A DNA stretch of 64,000 nucleotides, taken from positions 13,907,501 through 13,971,500 of the forward strand of contig CM057146.1 of NCBI GenBank assembly GCA_029964075.1, given 5' to 3'. Made by a program: the position numbers and the translations under genes. Shown here piece after piece: positions 51,601 to 62,989 of the stretch; within the stretch, counting starts at the first letter, position 1, and every line of letters starts with the position of its first letter. The stretch comes from Patiria pectinifera (lineage: Eukaryota; Echinodermata; Asteroidea; Valvatida; Asterinidae). The notes beneath the pieces were generated by a model, which was given only the letters and a program-made list of their open reading frames with translations, made no database searches and was not told the origin of the DNA.

Positions 51601-54600
51601 TTCCTGTGCACCGCGAAAACGACTGACCGGAAAATTGTTCGTGACGTCATGTTACTGCCTACGTGACTGCACACAACCCCCCAAAAAAATCACACGGCGA
51701 CTGGACATGATTAACAATAACATTCAAAGCAAAAGTGGGATTTTTTTTTTATAGCGTTCCCCTAAAGTTCTAAAAAGAGTAGGCCTGATATTCTGTATCA
51801 ACTTTCGTACCAATTGAAGGTAAAACCCCACTATTTAAACCCCATTTATGGTAAAAAGTAACGTCGTCTGCTGAGCTTGTTTACCTTTCCGCCATCTTGA
51901 AACATAAGTGAACCGACCGGAAACTTCGGTTCAACTTTGGTCCAAACAATGACGTAATTTCAGTGTAACCGAAGCGCCAAAACGGCCGCGAACCAGAAAC
52001 ATGTTTACGGTCACAGCGCCAAAACGTGCCCCTGGTGTGCTGTCATTTTCAAGAAAAAAAATTGAATCTTTGTATCAATTTCCAATGATGGTTGGCCAAC
52101 CATTGATGGAAAAAGGGTGCTATTTTTTTCAAATACTGCCCCAATTGACCAAATTTAGTTAGTCCACATTTTGTTTGCAATCGGTTACACATCCCTGAAC
52201 AGGTGCAAGCCAGCTAGTCTGGTTCCCTGACCTGACAATTCCCTGGCATCTATAAATTGCTCCATTTCGTCTGAAGTAGGGTCAGGGAACCCAACAACAT
52301 TTTTTTCTTGGTTTTCCAGCATCTATGAACACAACTTTTTAAACAGATCAGTGTAACAATATTTGCCATCAAATACTAAGCCCATAATCCACCCATTTCT
52401 GAAAATTACAGAAAAAGCAAAATGTTGTACGTTACATTTTAGTCCAAACAATTTACATGTTTGTAACACTGCATGTGTACAAAGTTGAAAATGTGGCATA
52501 TAGGATCATTCGCATTTACACCAAACGTAAGCTACCAAATTATTATCAAAAAGCTTACTACAAGAGATCACACCGGTTCTGGCTTCAAGTTGCTGTTGTT
52601 TAGAAGAAATCAAGAAATTTTGGTGATTTCTAACAATCAGTCAATTCGGGCGATTCACAATGCAGTGCGCCACCAAGAGTTTGCTATGGAGAGTTCATTT
52701 TTCCCAGTGCATTGTGGGAGATGGTCGACAAATTCGCAGCGCGGGACATTTGAAATAGTTAGTTTTTCCGGTCGGTAGTTTCATAAGCGTATGATTCGAG
52801 CATCTGTTTGCCCTTTTCTTTTCTTTTTATCAATATGGTGTTTTTTGTAAGGCAGCAGAACGCTATGCCCCAATCTATAACAAATTAGCTCAAGTTGTCT
52901 ACTGACACTCATTCAAATGGGCCAAGTTTTGTCGACCGTAAACTTGAAAAATGGACTCTCCATGGCAAACTCTTGATTGAGGGAAATAAAGAGTGTTACA
53001 GACAAATTTGTGTTTCGCGATCAAAAGGTAGTGTAGGGTTTTCCAATGTTTTAGTGTGATATCCACTGAGCTGAAACTTCAACAGGTTATGTTTTGAACA
53101 GTCTTCTTTGGGATTTGAGTGTTATTATTGAGAGAAAAACCTGTCCAACTCTGTGGTTGAGATATCAAAAGGATATGGAGGCAGTTTCTTGATCTCGGTT
53201 CTCCTGAGGAGGTTGTCGATGCCGGCTTTTTGGTCCAGTCCTTTTTGTCGTAGGAAGTGTAGGACTAGCGGGCTCTGACCGTTGCTGTTAAAGATGACCT
53301 TGGTGAAAGTGGCACCCTCACCGACAGGGTGGGACTGTCAACGAGAGTGTGACAAAACAACAATTAGTTAGTGAAGTTGATGAGAAATGACAAATTTAGG
53401 TGGTCAGTCTCGTAAGCGTATTCAAACTGGAGACATTTCTGTTTGATCCAAACATGTGTGATCACGATTGAGTTGAAGTTGAGTTACTTTGGTTCGAGTG
53501 TGAGTCTTGAGTCATTTTGGTTCCGTCAAAGCCGGAATCTGTGTTTGAGTCCTGAGTATACTGATTGAAGTCCGAGTCAAAGTCGGAGTCACAATTAAGT
53601 CACTTGGTATGGGTCCGAGTCAAGTCACTTGGTTCTAGTCCGAGTCTGAGTCCTGAGTAACTCAATTCTGAGTCCAAGTCTGAGTCACAATATAAATTAA
53701 GTCACTTGGTTCGAGTCCGAGTCACGTCACTTGGTTCCAGTCTGAGTCTGACTAGTCTGAGTCCTGAGTAACCAAGGTTAAAATTCCACTTGAGACCAGT
53801 TCAACTTGTTTCAACAGCATGGTTTCAACAGGTTTTAACTGGTTCCAACTGGTACCTATTGACTCCATAAAGATTACCAGTAGGTAACTGGTTTGTTCAA
53901 CCAGTTCCTTCAACTGGTTTCAACTGGTTTCTGTTGAAACCAGTTGATACCAGTTGAATCCAACAGGTACCAGCTGGAGACCAGGTAATTCTAGTTGAAA
54001 CCAGTTGAAATATAGGTATCAACTGGAATTTTCACCTGGGCAAGCAACTGAACTCTGATGCTTGCTTGAAAGCGGCAGTACGAGCGTCGCTCAGAGAAAA
54101 CTGCAAAGACATTGTTAAGGGACGCTTACTCAGAGATGGGGTTTTAAGTGAAAAGACAAATTCAATGGTTTACAACAAGAATGACCAGCACCAACCTCTA
54201 CCGCCTGTCCATTGTTCCGCGGCCTGATCACAGATTGAGTCGTTGATTTTGATGCTTGTGCCTCCAGGGTGAGCCTGCTACTGCTGTTACTAACCTTGGC
54301 CTTCCCCCTGATATTCTTTGGGATGACGTTATCAGTTCTCGGACTGTTCCGTCCTTTCTTTCCCGTCCGTGTCTTTGTGGTTTTACACTCGCTTCCGTCC
54401 GGGCCTTCAGATGAGGTTTCGCTGATTGGGAGCAACCCTCCTGTTTTTGTGCTTCCCTTCCCAAGCTCCGTTTGGCCGGACAGCACCCTTGCACCCCCTC
54501 TGAGGGGCAGGGGAGCGTGCTGAGCCCGCGCCACCGTGGAAATCGACATGAAGTCGGAGTCCTGAGGTATCAAGCCCGTGGCGGCGGTGGGGACTGACGA

Positions 54601-57600
54601 CTCGCTTGGCGTCTGGGAAAGTTTGGCTTTGCCTAGCGGGTTGTGAGGTGGTTGCTGATGGGTGTTGGTGGGGTCGACGGTTCTACTGGGATTGGAATGA
54701 CTGCTGTCCTCCGGAGTCAACATGTCGAAGTCGAAAAGTCTACCTGTAATTTATTGAAAAGGAAATCATAAAAAATGTAATGCATGTTTTTGGACATCAC
54801 TTGGCTGGCTTTTTGTGAGAATCCTTTGCAAACATTCAAAAATTCAACTGTCAAAATATCATAAAATATTCTAACTTAGCTGTAAATATGTAAGAGGATC
54901 ATACATCCTGTAAAACCATTGCGGCTAGTGTGCCGTCATTTTGAGGGAATGCACTTTCAATGGAACTTATACTTTGCAACGAGAAAATGAAGATGTATTT
55001 GCACAGTTTTCTCAAAAAGTACTGAGCCGAAATTTCAAATGGTTAGTTTTTTTCTAACCAATTCACGTTGGATGACGTGCATACATGTACACTCAAAGGT
55101 TTTGTGGTATTCGGAACGGATGACGGATACAAACACGCAACGAGCAAGGCTGGAAATATCGGTCGCTCGCAGCGAGTGAGGCCGGAAATATCAGGGTGTG
55201 CTACCAACAGATGACGGCCTGAACCCATCTGGCATCGAGGTTCGTGAAAAACAATCCCGTGTCTGGGTCCGGTCAATGTCAAAATAATCCCGGTGCGAAG
55301 TTGTTAATAACCTGTTCATTTTTTGCAAAAGGTGTCATTACTTTTAACAAGTTGATCCATGGGGGTTGCTTTGTGGGTTTTTGAGAGATGCGTACTGATT
55401 AAAGTCAAACATTTCTGTTGCCTTTTTTATTGTCCGTTTTCATGAATTCCTCCCTCTTCATGTTGGGTGGTTCCAGCCCCGGGTAGTTCCACCGCAGCCA
55501 GGTCCTCGGCGCCGGCCTGGTCCCCACGACCCACTGGGAGGTCAAAGAGCAAAGGTCGCTCTTGAAGTCTGGGTCAAACTGCCGCCAGGAGTTGGGGAAG
55601 GCGGCGCAGAAGGCACTGTAGATTGCCTGGGCTAGGGTGTCACTGTAGTCCTTCATGAGAAAAAAGAAGCATTTGAAAGGAACATTGATTATAACCTAGA
55701 AACATACCTACCGATTTAAAGGCAGATCTAGTCAAGCATTTATCCCCAAAAGTAACCAACCAAATTATTATCAAAAGGCTTACTTGGATTAAAGATCGCA
55801 CTGGTACTAAACACCCTGTGAAATTATTCCGTCTGGCTTGCTGTCATTTAGAAGAAATTAAGAAATGTAGGTGATTTCCAACGATCAGTCAATTGACTGA
55901 TGTTTGAAAATAAAGAGTACTATGGTGGAAACTGTGTCTCTTGATAAAAAGGTTGTGCCTGGCTTTTCTTTGTTTTCTCGAAAAGTGTAATATTCCTGAT
56001 TTGAAACTTCAACAGCCTATGTTTTGAACATTCTACATTCAATTTTGAATCATGTTATTATTGGAAATGAACAAAATGCATGCAAAGCAAATGATCCTTT
56101 GACATGTTTAAACCAAAGTTCAACTTACTTGGAAGAAGACATCCCTGTACTTGGGGTTCTTTGCAAACAGCAGGAGCTTGACGTAGTTGTGGGCAATGCG
56201 GTTGAAGAGTCGCTCTTGGGTCTTCTTGCTCGGATGGTAGCGATGAAGGAAAAACCACCAGAACGTATCCTGGACAGATGAAACAAATATAGGAAGATTG
56301 AGACAATAGACTTGGTGCATGAAGTCCTGAAGTTTGCAAGACTTTTGTTTAACCCTCCTATGCAAAACACACATTCTGTGCCAAGTAGTCCTTCGGTCAA
56401 AATCAAGCAAGTGGTTGTAAAAAAATTCCCAGCCTAACGGCTCTATGCAGTCAACGCTCTATGCAGTCAATCCTGCATAAAGCAGGATTGACTGGCTAGG
56501 ACCGTTTAAAGATATACTCCATCATTTGTAATTTGTGCATTTTGTTCGTTTGACGCAACAAAAGTGTTCAAAATCTAATGAAGGATACTGAACAACTAAC
56601 CTGATGAAGTTTCAGCTCAGCTTCAGCTGTATATTCCCAGAAAAACAGCATTCTAGGATCTCAATTTAAAATCAAAAGTTGCTGAATCATGTTTTGAATT
56701 GTTTTGAATTGCAGCTATACGCGATGTCGCGCACTGATCAGACGAATTATAGCAACCGCACGCGCCTGTGCGTCGTGCCAATGCTTGCGCGCGCTGCGCT
56801 GAATAACAAAACAAACTACTAAATTAAATTTTCCTACGGTGCGTCTTAAGACGCACCGTTGGAAAGGCCTTCTTTCGTTGATTACTTCAAAATGATAGCT
56901 TGCCAGAAAGATTAATTTCACAGGAAGTTTAGTCCACTTACTATCTTTCAACCAAGTATGTTTTTCAACAATAATACGCCAGTTACTTTTTCGGATGGAC
57001 TATAGCTTTAAGTAACTTGATTCGGCTATGCTTTGACTCCGGGTGACCTAGTTTGACTAGTCACAGTGCTTGCTTGACATATGATGTGACTGCTGGTGAC
57101 TAGTCTTTGTTAAAAGTATAGCAGGGGATGTGAAGTGAATTTTGACTGTCTGTGACTGTTTAAATAGCAGAAGGGTTAACCAAAACAATTTCACAAGCAA
57201 ATATCATGGTTAAGCAAAATGATCACATACACATGTGAAATTGTTGGTACCCACTTACAAATTTTGAGTATGAAAATTTGGATTTGTTAATTATATAAAC
57301 AAAGGCCCCTCTGGCAACAGACCCCTAAACTTTGTTTTTTCTTTTGTTTGATTGTGTCTTTCACACTGCTTTTGTTGTTTTTCGTAGTAAAATTGTGTCT
57401 TTTAATTTGATTTGTATTTCAAGGATGTCAAAAATATGTAGTAAAATGCCCAGAAATAAGGGACAAGTGGCGGACATTGTATCGGGCATTGTATACGCAG
57501 GAGTCTGAACAGCTTCCCCGCAATCTTCCCTCAATGCAGAGCTTCTTCCAGACAAAGTGAATGATTCTACTTGCTACGCGTCTGAAGCTCATACTGGATA

Positions 57601-60170
57601 TGCATTGAGACGGGCCCTAAAGCAAAAGTACGACTTCATCATAAACTGTATAAGTTGTGTTTAAGATTGTGGGCAAAGTGAAGTTCAAATTTGATTCTTA
57701 AATTTGACAATAGCCAATCATACATGTTTGTGTTAAAGGGAAAATACAACATTTGCAAACATCAAAAAATAAAACTACCAAATCATTTTGAAATACCTTG
57801 CTGGACTGTTAGTGAATGACAGTGTAAAGCATCCTGTAAAATCATGGCACCTGGTATACTGTCATTTTCAAGAAAAGTGGTATTTTTGTATCAATTTCCA
57901 ATGCTGGTCGGCCGACCAGCGTTGGAAAAAAAAGGCTTTTTTTTCAAATACTGGCCCCAATTGACCATCGCACTTGTTTGCAATCGATTACACACCTATG
58001 AACGGGTACAAGCCAGCTAGACTGGTTTCCTGACCTTACAATTCCTCAATGTATGTTAACTGCTCTGTTTCTTCTTATATGGAGTCAGGGAACCAGACTA
58101 CAGGAAAATGATTGTTTTTCTTGGTTTTCATAGCATTTTCGAACCCAAAACCTCAAAAAAGTCAGTGTAACTATATTTGCTATATATTTCCAGCCCCCCA
58201 ATTCCATCCATTTCTGAAAATTACAGCAAAAGCAAATGATGTATATTCCCTTTAACCGCACAGGGGAATAAACAAAGCATATCCACAGTGCACAATATCT
58301 GATGAAGAAGAAACCCACAAGGAGACAACATCTCCAACTTACAACCAAGACGGCCTCGGACATCTTGGAGAAGAACAGCCTCTTGAACTCCTGCTTGTAC
58401 TGAGGCTTGCGCAGCAGGCCTGTCTGGGCTTCCGTCACCCTCTTGATGATGGTGAGTGTCTCCAGGTCTGGCAGGGGGGTCAGTTGGTGGGGGTCGTAGC
58501 CCATGTACTGATGAAGCTGTGTTTTATAGGAAGGGATTTTCAAATGTAAAATGAAAAGAAATTCTAATAAAAAACAATTTGCATAATTTGCAGACTGGTC
58601 CATGTGTCATGTGATGACATCATCATGAAATCACTTCAATTTTCATCTACGTATAACACATCCTGGTCTACGTACATACATGTACTAACTTTCAACCCAA
58701 TCGGACTTGTAGTTCTGTAGATAAAGCAAAAAATATGCACCTTTAATATATGATGTCACATGACTCATGATGAAGTAACGTGACTCGTGATGACGTCCTA
58801 ATGACGTCAATGTTCGGGCACACATCTGCAGGTGCTGGTCTAAGTGTGTGCCAAGAATAAAGGCAATCGGATTGATTTTAGTGCCCAAAGTGGCATGCAC
58901 GATGAAAACGTGTACAAATGCTATGGGAAACGGCTGGGGAAAAGAAGAAGAAAAAACTTTAACAAAAACAAAGGCTGTTTTGGCAAGTTTTGGCAAATTA
59001 CACATGACTCAATAAATTAACCAAGATGATGGTGAAAATCAGCACTGTTCTATGCATTTCGCATTTATGACAAGCGATACATCTGTGGCCTACTCACTTC
59101 AGGCCTATTTAATGACTCAAAATGTTTGGCAACCAACTCAGGTTTTTCTCAGAACCATCGCTCTAACATGTCTAATGGTATATCCACAAAATTCTCAAAA
59201 CGTTGAACTCCGCCGCACAAAGCCTCAAGTAATCCTAACAAATCGTAATACATGTACAAAATGGGTTATGTGATCTTTATCCCAGAAGGCATGTAGACTT
59301 TTAGATACGTTTGTCATTTCTCCAGCAAAGCTGACAGGAAATTAACTTGTCTTTCAAGCTGGGGGGGAAAAAAAAGTAGTGTCGTGGAGAGTGAACGATG
59401 GGATCGGTTATGGGCAAAAACAATAAAACAACGAACCCAAAGGGAAAACAACATGATACAACTTGAAAATTAATCCTCGCATGCGCCCCCAAAAAACTCT
59501 CTTCGAATGAAAATCTGATATATGATCGTCTCATTTTCTGTTCTCCGGGAGTTTAGAAGCACATTGGGGTTGATTACATGTTTGACAAGGTGTCGAATTT
59601 CAAATGTTATCTGCTCTTTCGGCTGTAATGCAAATAAAAAGCTGCTTGGGAAAGTTTTTTTTTTTTTTTAGCCTGTGCTGCCATAGGCTTTATTCACGGG
59701 TCGGCCATATTAAAGTGAAAGTGAGGTAAAATCTTCATTTTTGGAACTTTTGAAAAGGAAATGAAAGTGATGAAATAAAGTTAACAACAAATTAAAACCA
59801 GTCTGCTCTGATGAATAATTTCAAATTTGTGATTAAACATACCCTGATGTTTTAAGCCACTTTAAAAAAAAAAAATGAAAGTGAGGCTTGGAACGCATAA
59901 ATATAGTCTGGCACCATCCCATTCAACAGCTTACAATGTATAACATACATTCAGGAAACATGATCAAAAATGGCCTCCTCGTGAATCAGGTCTATTATTT
60001 GCAAAACATTAAACCTTGCAAAAAGAGTATTTTATTGCAAAGGAGTATTATAATGGAGAAATGTCAGAAGTGTTTAGGAAGTTTGATAGGTTGAGTTGTA
60101 TAAAAAGAAACTAATGCTCGGTTGAGGACTATACACCTGTATGCCATTTGATAGCAGAAAGTACATAATC

Positions 60171-60202
<32 letters not shown>

Positions 60203-61477
60203 GTTTATTATATTAAACTTTCACGGCCATAAGGCCGAATTGCAGTTTAATTTACACACATTAAAAATCGTTATATATTAAAATTACAGAGAATTACATC
60301 GTGTAAAAGATACATTAAAAAGGTAAATCTATGTGATAAGAATAACAATCAGAAATATTTGCTTTTAACAAAGCTCAAAGCACCCTACCTTATTATCACC
60401 CCTGCTCATCGAGCCCATAAAAACCTTCCCTCTACCATCTTAGCCACCTTTCCTTTACCATCTTAGGCCCGAAGACAGCTCGATGCAGCCATATATGGCT
60501 AATGCAAACAAATTAAGCCCCTCTGCCCTCACAGGTACCCATTGTACTCATGGGTTAGAAGCAATTATAGTGACAAAGTGTCTTGCCCAAGGACACTCAA
60601 ACCCATAATCAGCACCAGACCACAGGGCTACAGCACTTACATACCTGTAAATATTAATTCTATAGGCTGTAGGAAAAATCTCTGAGTGTAATAGATGTGT
60701 GTGTATGAAATGTAAGGTCTTTTGGGCGAAATGGGCAGAGGTCGAAATTGAGGGTTTGTGGTGATTAGGAAAGGGCAAAATATTCTCCTTGCATAACTGT
60801 TTGTTTAACTTCAGTCAGATATTCCGTTGACAAGTTCTGGCTGTTTAAAGTTCGACATCCCAAAACAGTTGAAAATCTCAGAAAAAGGCCCTTATAGTTT
60901 TGAGTTTTACAGTTGTGAAAATGAAAGGTGCCCACTTGTTTTTTCTTCAAACATGTCAAAATACTTTTATTCCACAATTTTGATACCATTCTTTAATATC
61001 TGTGTCCTAGACTTATCAAAGATTACAAATATCAATAAATCTAAAAATCAAAAAAATCACATCCATTCGTTTTTTTTTCCTTTATTTTGCTCCACTACGG
61101 CCTGTGCCAAGTTCCGTCTCATTTTGCCTGAACACCTCACAAATGTTCTTACCTCAACTAATTTGGGCTTGGTGTCTCCTTTGTCTTTAGTGATCTGAAA
61201 AGGAAAAAATACTAACCCTCAACATTTTAGGGAAAAAATCAATCTATAATAACAAAATTTGAGTAAATCATACAAAGTGGCAGTTGAAGGATTCTACTAA
61301 ATTTGAATGTCCCAACTAACATGACTAAAACGTACTGCAAATCTGAAAAAAAGGGCTATAATACAAAAGAGCTATCTTTGAACACACTGAAGTGATTTTT
61401 TTTAAGAAATAAATCTCCCTTTACCTTCTTGCTAGACTCGTTGATTTTGGAGAGGTGCTTCATCTTGGGTGTGACTA
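48525..61477 (-). CDS. FAM227A: FAM227 family protein (FWWF domain), probable FAM227A, 5'-partial
   Basis: FAM227 proteins share an FWWF domain; biochemical function is not established. Segments found in transcript order: 61425-61477, 61153-61194, 58343-58516, 56129-56269, 55422-55650, 54196-54743, 53141-53334, 51242-51369, 49498-49570, 48525-48605. The diagnostic exon 56129-56269 reads DTFWWFFLHRYHPSKKTQER then NYVKLLLFAKNPKYRDVFF. The next gives FCAAFPNSWRQFDPDFKSDL and SQWVVGTRPAPRTW. A 182-codon low-complexity exon follows, then conserved SHPVGEGATFTKVIFN. The A versus B call rests on the CBY1-FAM227A neighbourhood known in human and is inference. The first exon was not found. The 53141/51369 junction is out of phase (2 then 0), so a small exon is missing or one boundary is wrong. 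The 55422 donor must be GC to keep frame. Confidence 0.8.
48740..49310. repeat. Dispersed repeat, second copy of the 30950 element
   Basis: CATATTCATGAGCAAA, TTTCATACATTTAAGAGGAG and the surrounding order match 30950-31740. Confidence 0.7.
49498..49570 (-). CDS. FAM227A: FAM227 exon
   Basis: REESLMAQPREMKRLSDLLV then LELL. Acceptor CATTCAG, donor GTAAGA; phases fit both neighbours. Confidence 0.75.
49909..50069. mobile_element. Short inverted-repeat element, copy 1
   Basis: TGTTGCAAGCTGACACCACT at left, GCAGCGTCAGGTTGCAAC at right; interior as in 50620-50808. Confidence 0.7.
50620..50808. mobile_element. Short inverted-repeat element, copy 2 (189 bp)
   Basis: TGTTGCAACCTGACGCCAC at left and its exact inverse GTGGCGTCAGGTTGCAACA at right; interior CCTAACAAAATTGGAAAT. 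Confidence 0.85.
51242..51369 (-). CDS. FAM227A: FAM227 exon
   Basis: LIQDTFHSIRHADDTYQMMY, then FLKRQKQHLQEHMR. The donor GTACTT is clear. The acceptor is weak, an AAGCAG at 51370-51375 just beyond a MITE that ends at 51407. The incoming phase does not match the preceding exon. Confidence 0.7.
51407..52437. mobile_element. MITE family M1, copy 3, carrying a nested element
   Basis: TTAAAGGTAATATACAACAT at left and ATGTTGTACGTTACATTTTA-like end at right. It is interrupted at 51528-52037 and directly abuts a FAM227 exon acceptor region. Confidence 0.75.
51528..52037. mobile_element. Nested inverted-repeat element inside M1 copy 3
   Basis: CACCAGGAGCACGTTTTGGC at left; read inward from the right, CACCAGGGGCACGTTTTGGC. 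Interior contains repeated ACATGTTTC and TGACGTCA motifs. Confidence 0.75.
52490..53130. repeat. Family M3 copy 3 with nested truncated MITE
   Basis: M3 sequence is interrupted at 52631-52976 by the element found intact at 1368-1713; the right terminal repeat of the insert is truncated. Confidence 0.65.
53141..53334 (-). CDS. FAM227A: FAM227 exon
   Basis: SHPVGEGATFTKVIFNSNGQ, SPLVLHFLRQKGL and LPPYPFDISTTELD. Acceptor TTGACAG, donor GTTTTT, ends in phase 2. Confidence 0.85.
53480..53775 (-). repeat. GAGTCCGAGTC-type degenerate repeats
   Basis: About 20 copies of GAGTC-based units with TCACTTGGTTCGAGTCCGAG as a longer recurring unit; lies in a FAM227 intron. Confidence 0.75.
53785..54020. 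repeat. Field of inverted CAACTGGT/ACCAGTTG motifs
   Basis: The left part carries mainly TTCAACTGGTTTCAACTGGT-type units, the right part their complements (GAAACCAGTTGATACCAG). The two halves can pair around 53935. Confidence 0.75.
54196..54743 (-). CDS. FAM227A: FAM227 long low-complexity exon
   Basis: RLFDFDMLTPEDSSHSNPSR onward, 182 codons rich in Ser, Thr, Pro, Lys and Gly; predicted disordered. Acceptor TTACAG, donor GTTGGT, ends in phase 0. Base composition is more GC rich than the flanks, as expected of coding sequence. Confidence 0.82.
55422..55650 (-). CDS. FAM227A: FAM227 exon, end of conserved domain
   Basis: DYSDTLAQAIYSAFCAAFPN to KREEFMKTDNKK. The acceptor is CATGAAG. No GT donor gives the phase 1 needed by the next exon; a GC donor at 55420-55421 (AAAAAAG then GCAACA) does. 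The next GT (AATGTT) would break the frame. Confidence 0.8.
55720..56040. repeat. Dispersed element family M3, copy 4
   Basis: ACCAACCAAATTATTATCAA and TTCCGTCTGGCTTGCTGTCA; uninterrupted, and so a reference for the insertion point at 52631. Confidence 0.65.
56129..56269 (-). CDS. FAM227A: FAM227 exon with FWWF motif
   Basis: DTFWWFFLHRYHPSKKTQER, the family-defining motif, 47 codons, phase 0. Acceptor GTCCAG, donor GTAAGT. Confidence 0.92.
56506..57012. mobile_element. MITE family M2, copy 3
   Basis: TTTAAAGATATACTCCATCA at left, GGATGGACTATAGCTTTAA at right; interior as in 22518-22919 but inverted. Confidence 0.75.
57733..58255. mobile_element. MITE family M1, copy 4
   Basis: TTAAAGGGAAAATACAACAT to ATGTATATTCCCTTTAA; nearly identical to copy 2, suggesting recent movement of both. 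Confidence 0.85.
58343..58516 (-). CDS. FAM227A: FAM227 exon
   Basis: LHQYMGYDPHQLTPLPDLET through KQEFKRLFFSKMSEAVLV, 58 codons, phase 0. Acceptor AACACAG, donor GTAAGT. Confidence 0.85.
58517..60165 (-). other. FAM227 intron, little recognised
   Basis: At 58600-58930 a stretch with repeated TGACGTCA-like motifs resembles parts of 32400-33300. The remainder is A/T rich with no exon or clear repeat. Confidence 0.4.
60170..60660 (-). repeat. SINE, minus strand, with ATT microsatellite
   Basis: A TTATTATTATT run at 60172-60199, then ACAGGTACCCATTGTACTCA and GTGTCTTGCCCAAGGACAC, the SINE body in reverse. Confidence 0.65.
61153..61194 (-). CDS. FAM227A: FAM227 exon, 42 bp
   Basis: ITKDKGDTKPKLVE, phase 0 at both ends. 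Acceptor TTTTCAG, donor GTAAGA. Short and lysine rich; supported by splice sites and phase only. Confidence 0.6.
61425..61477 (-). CDS. FAM227A: FAM227 exon, most 5' recognised
   Basis: VTPKMKHLSKINESSKK after two bases of a split codon. Acceptor TTCCAG, donor GTAAAG. Its link to the FWWF exon rests on phase and order. Confidence 0.6.
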
Positions 61478-62985
61478 CTGGAAACAAGGCTACACAAGCA
61501 CAATGGAAAATGTGTAAGTCATATACATGTATGTTTCTTAGATTTAATACACAGTACACTTTCATCAAGACTTCAAAACATATATCATGTATGTGGAAAA
61601 TCCTATATATTTGAATGTATATTCAAGACTGTTCATTAACTACATTATATAGGCTAAATCAGTTTTCTACTTTGGTTTCAGATATTGCAATTTGAAAAAT
61701 GCTATGACTTAACTAGAGAAATTTAACAATCAGTCAACTCTTTGAATTCACATGTAAATAATGCGAGAAAGATATGTCTGAATGCGATTCACTTTGAAAA
61801 ATCAAACACTTTCGATCTCAGGCTGTGCTCTGTGGTCACATATGGGTTGATGTGGCTGGCTGCAAAAGGCGCTTTTAAACAGCTTGACCACGTTGCAGCT
61901 GCATATCCTTCGCAATTCAGCTTCTCAGCTGCTTGTATTAAAGGATGATTAGCCTCCCAAATTATAGCCTCCCAAATTATTTTTGTTTTGTTTTGCTTTA
62001 AAATGCAAACACAAAGATATAGTTACCGTAGGAGTACGTCCAGAATTTTAAAAAAATGTACATGTCAGATGTAACAGGGACAGGAAAAAAAGTGCACCCA
62101 AATTTAAAGAATGACCCATAGACAAAGTCACCACACAGTTTTAACTTCACTGTCCATTTTACTGAAACAAATTTTCAATTTTCTTCTATTTTACAATCCT
62201 ACAAATGCATCTTGATGTTCCAACCAACACCTGTCCCACAAATGAGAAAAGCACAGATTTTGTTTTGATCGAATCTTGTCTCGCTTTAATTAATGTATGA
62301 AACTCATCTCTTCAAAAACCGCAGTCTGTTTTTGATTTCAAAATCACTACTTCAAAGGCAATCTAGTCTATTGGGATGGGTTTCCCGTGATTGGTTTGTT
62401 TCCCTCATCGCCGACGATTGCTTGACTGAAAGTCGCCCCCTCACATTTGTTTGCTCGCCGACCTCATTACTAGGCGTGAAGCCCCAGGACGAAGGACATT
62501 TTACCTACAGCCTAAGCTCCAGCTCAAATTTCCGAAACACATTAAAAATTGATTCAAAATTTTGAAGGGTCTGACAGGCGTCGGCAGCGTACATGGGTAT
62601 TATTGACTGATTAGGGTCTATAATTGAAACTGTAAGACAATGTCGTCATGGTGACCTGTCCAGAAATCCGATCATTAACGATTCATAAGGGTTGCGAAAA
62701 ATAGGTTTTGACTTTTATCCTTCAAGACTTAAGGTCAGCCTACTTATCACTGATCACAATTTTTTTTAAAATAACAAAAGTCAAAATGACACATCTGAAT
62801 AAATGATAAACGTGGAATGAAAAAGTAGATGACATGGGTAAAAGATCTAATCCTCAATGAAATCTGTCTGAAAAATTTAAGAGAAGGAGGCAGGGTGGGT
62901 GGGTGGGGCTTGTGGATGAATTATAAAAGTGGGAGGTGGAAGGATTTAATTATTCAATTGAAACATGAGGTGTATAATTAAGGGA
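61478..62985. other. No gene recognised
   Basis: Probably the upstream FAM227 intron. No exon with matching phase 1 donor was recognised. Confidence 0.4.
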
Positions 62986-62989
62986 ATAA

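Noticed and set aside
54269..54523. Plus-strand ORF opposite the long FAM227 exon
   Set aside because: Antisense shadow; the minus strand has splice sites and consistent phase.
58685..59005. 106-residue minus-strand ORF as a FAM227 exon
   Set aside because: Sequence resembles the TGACGTCA-rich repeat seen at 32.4-33.3 kb; the flanking exons already join in phase 0.
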